Source: an uncultured Acetatifactor sp. (GTDB lineage Bacteria > Bacillota > Clostridia > Lachnospirales > Lachnospiraceae). Taken from it: a stretch of DNA of 11,222 nucleotides. The stretch is taken from assembly GCA_910578215.1 (NCBI GenBank), contig CAJTPH010000011.1, positions 79,960 to 91,181 on the forward strand, written 5' to 3'. A model generated the notes under the pieces. It worked only from the letters and a program-made list of their open reading frames with translations. It did not search any database and was not told the origin of the DNA. Made by a program: the position numbers and the translations under genes. How positions within the stretch are numbered: position 1 is the first letter of the stretch; every line of letters starts with the position of its first letter. Below, piece by piece: positions 6,140 through 11,222 of this stretch.

Positions 6140-7540
6140 TTAAGCTTTTTTATTTATGGTCAAGTGAGACTGGCTTGCTTCGCTGTCTGTATTGCAAATA
6201 CATAAACATGCTGTTAAAAAAGTAACTACTTTAATATATTCCAGCCAATTGTCCAGAAAACATGCAACAATAAAAAATACGACAATTATTCCTGCAGATT
6301 TGCTTTTTCCTTTAACAAAGTTTTTAAAAATAAAAAAGTATGATACTACTCCCCATATTCCATATTCTCCAATAACTGTAGCCGCGGAAGAATAGGGCAG
6401 GCTTAATATGCTGCCGCCGTTTCCGCCTGAGTCCAAAAAACCCTGATATATTCGCTCATATACATATTCGCTCATCCATTTTCCTACGCTTGGAGCAAAA
6501 AAAAGATTATAGGAATTTATATAAAGCCCCGTGCAGGTTGCCGCGGCTCTGGATGAGAATTCTCCCGGCCCCACCCCGAACAGGAAATGGATAATTGAAG
6601 TCCCTGGTATTTTTGCAAAGGCTGCTAATATAACCCTTAATTTCGGAAACAATCCGAAAAGATAATCCTTGTTGCTCAATGCATTTATGATTACTAAATC
6701 AAAATGCCTGAAATGGATAAACAGGATAAAAACTATTAAAAACGGGCTGAAAATTTTCAGGCTTTTTTTAATACCATATGTCTTTATGATTCCGATTCCG
6801 ACAGCCAGGATAAAGGCCAGCAATAAAGCATAGCTGTGTGACGCTAAAAGCATAAACACAGCAGCAATGATAAACCACACATATTTTAATGGCTTTTTAA
6901 TTATCAGTTCAAATCTGGCTAAAAAAATAATAGCTATTATCATAAACAAGGGATTGCCTTGTCCATCTCCAAAGGTTCCCGTTGACCAATCGTCTCCGGG
7001 AATTGCTCTTTGAATTCCAATGATTTTTCCAAATAAGTTTATAATTGTACTGCATGTTAATATAATAAATATTTCATCGATTAACGGACTTACCGCCTCC
7101 GAATATTGTTCATTCCAGGCATTTTTATAATTAATCATCAGTATCAATGACGGCATAAGATATAAAACAGCAAAGCATATATTTACTATTGGAACAGCAT
7201 TTAGTACTGCCGATAAAACAAATCCGGACATGATAGAAAAAAACAACAGAGCATATTTTCTATTGATCTTTCCGCTTCGCAATAAAATAAAGCCGGAAAT
7301 AAGCGCAAACACTATGGGAATATAGTTGTTTGGCAAAAGACAGCTGTAGAGCAGCAAATACACTGAATCCAAGGAAATCCCTTTGCTTTGGCGGAATAAT
7401 AAAGCCACCTGTAATGCAAAAACAAAATAATAGATATATGAATTGGATGTCAGCACAGAAACCAACGATGCAAAAACCCACAATAATATTCTTGTAGAGT
7501 TCCATTTTTTATTCCACTTGATTTCAAAAACTGAATTCAT
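6140..7540 (-). CDS. wzy: Wzy-type O-antigen/capsule repeat-unit polymerase
   Basis: 466 residues with about 11-12 membrane helices and one large non-cytoplasmic loop at about 318-390. The loop contains FGVGPGEFSSR (321-331) and ends in LPYSSAATVIGEYGIWG (381-397), a layout typical of Wzy and O-antigen ligase-like polymerases. It would join repeat units on the outer face of the membrane. The start at 7540 makes a one-base overlap with the upstream stop (TAATG), with GGAAGAGG about 8 nt before it. An in-frame ATG at 7558 would give 472 residues but has no site of its own. Wzy proteins are very variable, so topology and locus context carry the call. Ligase activity is less likely in this setting. 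Confidence 0.82.
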   Translation of the reverse strand: MNSVFEIKWNKKWNSTRILLWVFASLVSVLTSNSYIYYFVFALQVALLFRQSKGISLDSVYLLLYSCLLPNNYIPIVFALISGFILLRSGKINRKYALLFFSIMSGFVLSAVLNAVPIVNICFAVLYLMPSLILMINYKNAWNEQYSEAVSPLIDEIFIILTCSTIINLFGKIIGIQRAIPGDDWSTGTFGDGQGNPLFMIIAIIFLARFELIIKKPLKYVWFIIAAVFMLLASHSYALLLAFILAVGIGIIKTYGIKKSLKIFSPFLIVFILFIHFRHFDLVIINALSNKDYLFGLFPKLRVILAAFAKIPGTSIIHFLFGVGPGEFSSRAAATCTGLYINSYNLFFAPSVGKWMSEYVYERIYQGFLDSGGNGGSILSLPYSSAATVIGEYGIWGVVSYFFIFKNFVKGKSKSAGIIVVFFIVACFLDNWLEYIKVVTFLTACLCICNTDSEASQSHLTINKKA

Positions 7541-8472
7541 TATTTTGACCTCTTCCATTTTGAGAGCTTAATTGGATGATAATACAGGATACAATCGTCA
7601 AAATTTTGTAATAATCTATCTAAATCTGCATTGTATGAAGCTTCAAACTGCGAAATTTGGTCCCCCCACCATTCGACACCGTAAAGCTTTTTCATATCCT
7701 TTTCATATTTTATGCTTTCGCATGCTAAAACCATCGCCAGTGGAATTGCTGTTTCCACAAATATATTCATTGCCGCAAATATGCCGGATAACCTGCTAAA
7801 TTCTTTAAAGGAGCCTTCATTGATAATCACCATATCAGAGTAAGCTTTGAAAAGCGGATAATAAAGCTTTCTTCCTTTATTTATGCCCAGTGTATTAAGC
7901 GTAAGGGGCAAATGTTTCGGGTGAATATAGCCCTTATTCATAAAGAAAGAGACCGGCAGAGACTTGGCAACTCGAAGGTTATGCTTTTTACAGCGTGCAG
8001 CTGCCTCGTCATATGAGGGAATCTCTGTCAAATACGAAACACCAACATTAATTTTAAACGCACTTAATATATAAAATAACTTATTACTCTGATCTACGAG
8101 ACTTCCGCTTCCGGTCTCGTCATATGGTATTATCTCCTTAATGTATGAATCCTGTTCGCTCAATCCCATTTCATCCAGTATATTGTTTTCGTTTAAACGC
8201 GGATTTAAAATCTGATCGTCTCCGATAAAAATATAGTGCGAAAACTGTTTGTTTTTAATCCGGTCGTACGCTTGCGCTATATATCCCTGAAAGCAATAAG
8301 ATGATTCATATACGGAAATTATTCTGCTTTTATATGTATCATCCATAGTTTCATTAAAGAATGGAACAATATAGTAAATGGAGCTAAACCTTTTACCATA
8401 AAGTTCCTGAAGCAGTGGAATATTTTTATTATATTTATGATTGAATATAATTGATAAGCATACTTTACCCAT
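7540..8472 (-). CDS. putative glycosyltransferase, family not recognised
   Basis: 310 residues from the ATG at 8472, chosen because AAGGGG stands 5 nt upstream. The open frame reaches back to 8568, but that part overlaps the previous gene and has no site. The N-terminus (CLSIIFNHKYNKNIPLLQEL, residues 5-24) is followed by YYIVPFF (33-39) and FIGDDQIL (82-89), resembling the strand plus metal-binding acidic motif of a GT-A fold. The C-terminus has WWGDQ (268-272) and a YYHPIKLSKW segment (297-306); HP.K near the end is common in such enzymes. There are no membrane helices or signal peptide. It lies between an acyltransferase and the polymerase and is coupled to the latter by a one-base overlap. 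A sugar-transfer role is inference. Confidence 0.5.
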   Translation of the reverse strand: MGKVCLSIIFNHKYNKNIPLLQELYGKRFSSIYYIVPFFNETMDDTYKSRIISVYESSYCFQGYIAQAYDRIKNKQFSHYIFIGDDQILNPRLNENNILDEMGLSEQDSYIKEIIPYDETGSGSLVDQSNKLFYILSAFKINVGVSYLTEIPSYDEAAARCKKHNLRVAKSLPVSFFMNKGYIHPKHLPLTLNTLGINKGRKLYYPLFKAYSDMVIINEGSFKEFSRLSGIFAAMNIFVETAIPLAMVLACESIKYEKDMKKLYGVEWWGDQISQFEASYNADLDRLLQNFDDCILYYHPIKLSKWKRSK

Positions 8473-8533
8473 ACATACCCCTTCATTTGCCTGTGCTGGA
8501 TTTATAAAAATATGTATTTTGGAAATTAATATG

Positions 8534-9109
8534 TTAAACGCCAGAAAACCATTGGCCGCTTTCATCATATAAGTCCTTTATTTTTTTAGCGGGATTTCCT
8601 GCATACATGCCCGGCTCGGAACAATCTGAAACAACGACAGAATTGGCTCCGATAATGACGCCATCCGTGATTGTAACTCCTTTGCAAATGGTGACATTTC
8701 CTCCTATCCAAACATTGGACCCAATTATGATTGGAGCACTGTTAAATCCCTGCTTACATATCAGCTGATCACGGGCAGAGTAAGCATGGTTATGGTCTAC
8801 AATAATTACATTTGGACCAAATAGATTATTATCTGCGATAATTATTTTTTTCAAAGAAGCCACTCTGCAGTTTGTGTTAAAAAAATTGTTATAGCCAAGA
8901 GTAATTTCACCACCGCTGCATTCAAAAATACAGTTTTCGGACAGCCAGGTTTTTCTGCCCAAATCACATTTGCTTCCCTTGTGAATCCAAAATTTCACTC
9001 CGGAATTAATACAGTAACTAATACCGTGCAGCTTTATTCTGAAACCATTTAATAATTCCTCAAAAAATAGCCGAATCAAACCCGCCGATATTTTTAAATA
9101 TTTTCTCAT
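8534..9109 (-). CDS. hexapeptide-repeat (left-handed beta-helix) O-acyltransferase
   Basis: 191 residues, the size of single-domain acyltransferases of the NodL/MAT/WcaB-F group. Imperfect hexapeptide repeats run from about 50 to 165. The catalytic histidine lies in IIVDHNHAYS (102-111), followed by APIIIGSNVWIGGNVTI (125-141), ANSVV (155-159) and the closing YAGNPAKKI (169-177). It most likely transfers an acetyl group from acetyl-CoA to a hydroxyl of a capsule sugar or its lipid-linked precursor. The ATG has only a weak upstream site (GGGTTGAT). Instead it sits in an ATGA overlap with a 27-codon relic frame (9106-9189), suggesting that the original upstream gene was coupled to it. Confidence 0.87.
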   Translation of the reverse strand: MRKYLKISAGLIRLFFEELLNGFRIKLHGISYCINSGVKFWIHKGSKCDLGRKTWLSENCIFECSGGEITLGYNNFFNTNCRVASLKKIIIADNNLFGPNVIIVDHNHAYSARDQLICKQGFNSAPIIIGSNVWIGGNVTICKGVTITDGVIIGANSVVVSDCSEPGMYAGNPAKKIKDLYDESGQWFSGV

Positions 9110-9189
9110 AATCTATCAACCCATTGTTCTGACGTGTTTTGGTACTTCTGCGTCAAAAATAATCGTTTTATCCATTGGCCGTAATGCAC
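9106..9189 (-). other. relic reading frame between GT4 and acyltransferase genes
   Basis: In a frame different from GT4, the sequence reads 27 sense codons, including KYQNTSEQWVDRL, and ends in a TGA that overlaps the acyltransferase ATG by 4 nt. This is the same ATGA arrangement used elsewhere in the operon. It looks like the 3' tail of a gene whose body has been lost or replaced. The GT4 stop (9168-9170) lies inside it. It is too short to be sure, and no start codon with a ribosome binding site is visible. Confidence 0.3.
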
Positions 9190-10346
9190 TCATAAATATT
9201 TTTCGTTTTCAGATAGCTTGAATTCTCAGTGTAATTATTTTCGTAATGCTTTATAATTGACTGGATTTCTATAGACCTTTCCTCTTTTATCAGGCTGCTC
9301 AATGCTTCCGGGCTGTCGTATGGATATTTCCACCCCGTTTCTCCTTCTATCACCACGCTGCCTGCATTCCCCATATCGCTGCATATCACCGGCGTCCCCG
9401 CCGAATAGGCCTCCACTATCACCATGGGAAATCCTTCATACCACTGGGTCGGTAATATTAGCGCCTTACTCTCTCCAATTAATTTCCTCACCTCTGTGTT
9501 TGTGACCAAGCCTCTCATTTCGGCGTTTATTTTATTTTCCTCAATAAATTCTTTACACCAGCTTTCCATTGGTCCGGTACCGCAGATAATTAATTTCGGA
9601 CCCTCACCTGCCAGCAGCTTCCATGCCCTCAGCAGTATGTCAATACCTTTCAGCTTATCAAGCCTCCCGGCAAATATATATTGCTTCTGCCTTTTATCAT
9701 AGGGGATAATTTCATTTATCGTCTTTGTAAAGTTTGCTTTCACAAAGACGTTCTTTTCCTGGATCTGCTTCAGGTTTAGTAACTTTTCCTTATTGAATTC
9801 CGTCAAACAAATATAATTTATTTTTCCATAAATACCTGCCGCCCTGTGAAGCCTTGTGCAGATTACGCACGCAATCGTCTGCAGCCTGCTGGAGCGATAG
9901 CATCGGTGCCTGACCGCGCAGCCCAGCCCATCGGCAACACAGTCCTCGCATATATGCCCGTCCCTATAAAAGGCCCCGCCAGGACATAGCAGACGAAAGT
10001 TGTGGATCGTTTGAACTACAGGAGTGTTCATTGAAAGTGCAGCATAGTATACAGAAGGACTGATCAGGCATAACGTATTATGAACATGTACAATGTCTAT
10101 CCTTTGCTCCTTTATTATCCGCCTGACATCTCTATATGTTTTAACGCTGAAAAAGGAAGCAAACAAAGAAAACAGCCTTCTTATGATTCCCTTGCCTTTC
10201 AGCTCAGAATTATTCCTTGTATAAAGAGCAACTATATGCCCGTGATCCTCAAGCAGCCTTTTATCATTAGCGACAACCGTATCCTCACCGCCAGGGATCT
10301 GATAATAATTATGGACAATAAGCACCCTTTCCTTCTTTTTATCCAT
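9168..10346 (-). CDS. GT4 family glycosyltransferase with cysteine-rich insertion
   Basis: 392 residues from the ATG at 10346, which shares one base with the upstream stop (TGATG) and has AAGGGGAAGG just before it. An ATG at 10373 lies inside the upstream gene and is less likely. The GT-B fold shows at the N-terminus (VLIVHNYYQIPGGEDTVV, 8-25) and in the C-terminal donor domain: FAGRLDKLKGIDILL (225-239), CGTGPM (255-260), and EGFPMVIVEAYSAGTPVI (304-321) holding the EX7E motif. After HNFRLLCPGG (115-124) comes a cluster of cysteines (121, 133, 136, 143, 149), characteristic of a GT4 subgroup and possibly metal-binding. The final ~40 codons are much more AT-rich than those just before. Confidence 0.92.
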   Translation of the reverse strand: MDKKKERVLIVHNYYQIPGGEDTVVANDKRLLEDHGHIVALYTRNNSELKGKGIIRRLFSLFASFFSVKTYRDVRRIIKEQRIDIVHVHNTLCLISPSVYYAALSMNTPVVQTIHNFRLLCPGGAFYRDGHICEDCVADGLGCAVRHRCYRSSRLQTIACVICTRLHRAAGIYGKINYICLTEFNKEKLLNLKQIQEKNVFVKANFTKTINEIIPYDKRQKQYIFAGRLDKLKGIDILLRAWKLLAGEGPKLIICGTGPMESWCKEFIEENKINAEMRGLVTNTEVRKLIGESKALILPTQWYEGFPMVIVEAYSAGTPVICSDMGNAGSVVIEGETGWKYPYDSPEALSSLIKEERSIEIQSIIKHYENNYTENSSYLKTKNIYECITANG

Positions 10347-11122
10347 CACCTTCCCCTTATCAGCGCATGCCATATAAACTTGGTATTGGTGCTTACATAC
10401 CGACTCAGGAGCCTTTTGGGGTCCTGAAGCAGCCTATAGAGCCATTCCAGGTTACTCCTTTGCATCCATTCCGGAGCCCTCTTAAGGTTTCCTGCCAAAT
10501 AATCAAATCCGGCTCCTACCCCTACCATCAGCCCCTTTACCTTCCCCTGATGTGCTGACATCCAGCGCTCCTGCTTGGGCGCTCCAAGACCGACCCAGAC
10601 AAAATCCGGCGAGGTTTCATTGATCATACTGATCATTTCTTTATCCTCATCCTCCGTCAGCTGTCTAAACGGCGGGCTGTACATTCCCGCAATCTGCACT
10701 CCGGAATAGTTTTCCTCCAACATAGCTTTCAGCTTTCTTAAGGTCTCATCCGTAGAGCCGTAAAAATAATGCCTCCATCCATTTTCAGAAGACATGGTTA
10801 AAATCGTGTCCATATAAGAGGGGCCTGTTGTTCTTGACATTTTTTTATATCCGCGTTTCTGTCCCACCGAAGACAAAGGCCCCCCATCCGGAATTGCCAT
10901 AATCCCGCTATTTTGAATATCCTTATATGAGTCATCCTCATAAGCGGTTACCGTGGTGTGGACATTGGCTACGCACATATAGTCGCCGGACAACGCTTTC
11001 ATATTTTTCTTTGTAAACTCTAACAGCCACTCCATGTTGATAGCGGCAACATCGACTCCCAAAATATTACAAGTAGGTATTTGGCGTTTGTCTATCCCAT
11101 GAATATATTTGCCGTCCACCAT
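10346..11122 (-). CDS. WecG/TagA/CpsF family (GT26) glycosyltransferase
   Basis: 258 residues from the ATG at 11122. The frame is also open from a TTG at 11164, but that start has no ribosome binding site and would add a glycine-rich, non-family leader. GGGGG lies very close to 11122, so the GTG one codon later (11119) is also possible. Family motifs are NVHTTVTAYED (53-63), IPDG (77-80), WVGLGAPKQERWM (176-188) and GVGAGFDYLAGNLKRAPEWM (201-220), then the LEWLYRL tail (225-231) that in TagA helps membrane docking. GT26 enzymes add an N-acetylhexosamine such as ManNAc to a lipid-linked first sugar, so this is probably the second step of repeat-unit assembly. It is coupled to the GT4 gene. Confidence 0.92.
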   Translation of the reverse strand: MVDGKYIHGIDKRQIPTCNILGVDVAAINMEWLLEFTKKNMKALSGDYMCVANVHTTVTAYEDDSYKDIQNSGIMAIPDGGPLSSVGQKRGYKKMSRTTGPSYMDTILTMSSENGWRHYFYGSTDETLRKLKAMLEENYSGVQIAGMYSPPFRQLTEDEDKEMISMINETSPDFVWVGLGAPKQERWMSAHQGKVKGLMVGVGAGFDYLAGNLKRAPEWMQRSNLEWLYRLLQDPKRLLSRYVSTNTKFIWHALIRGR

Positions 11123-11170
11123 ATCCCCCTGTCCACCGCCGCTAATTATCCCCTTTAGCGGCAAAACAGC

Positions 11171-11197
11171 GGGAAGCCCTGAATTTCAGGGCTTCCC
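11171..11197 (-). terminator. perfect 13-bp hairpin upstream of the GT26 gene, terminator- or attenuator-like
   Basis: GGGAAGCCCTGAA (11171-11183) pairs fully with TTCAGGGCTTCCC (11185-11197) around a single base. In practice this is a stem of about 11-12 bp with a tiny loop, very stable. On the minus strand the only U-run downstream is TTTT, four bases after the stem (11163-11166), a weak tract for intrinsic termination. On the plus strand there is none. It may end an upstream gene, or act as a leader attenuator overcome by a specialised NusG-type factor. Only 25 bp of upstream sequence is visible and no promoter can be assigned there. Confidence 0.5.
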
Positions 11198-11222
11198 CGG
11201 GGTGGCTGACCATTATTTGTAC

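Noticed and set aside
7260..7505. 81-codon minus-strand frame inside wzy
   Set aside because: Alternative frame of the hydrophobic polymerase gene. The in-frame product has the membrane topology expected; this one does not add anything.
8473..8533. Possible promoter in the 61-bp gap before the 310-residue gene
   Set aside because: A TTAACA-like box exists, but no -10 box stands at a proper distance. The gap is AT-rich and the genes fit one operon.
9112..9189. Small 26-codon ORF starting at the ATG near 9191 (MSALRPMDKTII...)
   Set aside because: It has no ribosome binding site, overlaps the end of GT4 and is very short. The competing frame that ends in an ATGA overlap explains the region better.
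11122..11164. TTG start at 11164 for the GT26 gene
   Set aside because: It has no ribosome binding site, lies right at the hairpin, and would add a leader absent from the family.

Overview
The window is a stretch of a capsular or exopolysaccharide biosynthesis locus. All genes read on the minus strand, from about 11.1 kb down to 1. The AT-rich sequence, GAGG/AGGAGG-type ribosome binding sites, one-base and four-base stop/start overlaps, and a TagA-type plus GT4 pair followed by a Wzx/Wzy cassette suggest a low-GC Gram-positive, most likely a gut Clostridia (Lachnospiraceae-like). This assignment rests on style, not on a marker gene. I see no rRNA, tRNA, CRISPR array or transposase.

Right part (9168-11222): a perfect 13-bp hairpin precedes a WecG/TagA/CpsF (GT26) glycosyltransferase. 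A GT4 glycosyltransferase with a cysteine-rich insertion follows. This part is on the whole richer in G+C than the rest and looks like the more conserved upstream end of the locus.

Middle part (1182-9109): a lower-G+C serotype-type cassette. In transcription order it holds a hexapeptide-repeat acyltransferase, an unclassified GT-A-like protein, a Wzy polymerase, a GT8 glycosyltransferase, a GT2 glycosyltransferase, a GT11 fucosyltransferase, a second unclassified GT-A-like protein, and a Wzx flippase. Together these would build an oligosaccharide repeat unit on undecaprenyl phosphate (probably fucosylated and acylated), flip it (Wzx) and polymerise it (Wzy). The initiating sugar-phosphate transferase, the chain-length regulator and the nucleotide-sugar synthesis genes are not in the window.

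Left part (1-1426): a broken, duplicated region. A 569-bp block (3' end of wzx plus 5' end of an FAD-dependent oxidoreductase gene) occurs twice in direct orientation, at 1-569 and 858-1426, with only four differences, all synonymous. The copy next to the intact wzx leads into an oxidoreductase gene truncated after about 112 codons. The outer copy follows a wzx remnant with a ~600-bp internal deletion and a 2-nt deletion, and its oxidoreductase gene runs off the left edge. The 209 bp of unique sequence between them holds gene debris and a good candidate promoter. I read this as the scar of a cassette exchange (capsule switching) by recombination in the conserved oxidoreductase flank. It is the most unusual part of the window.
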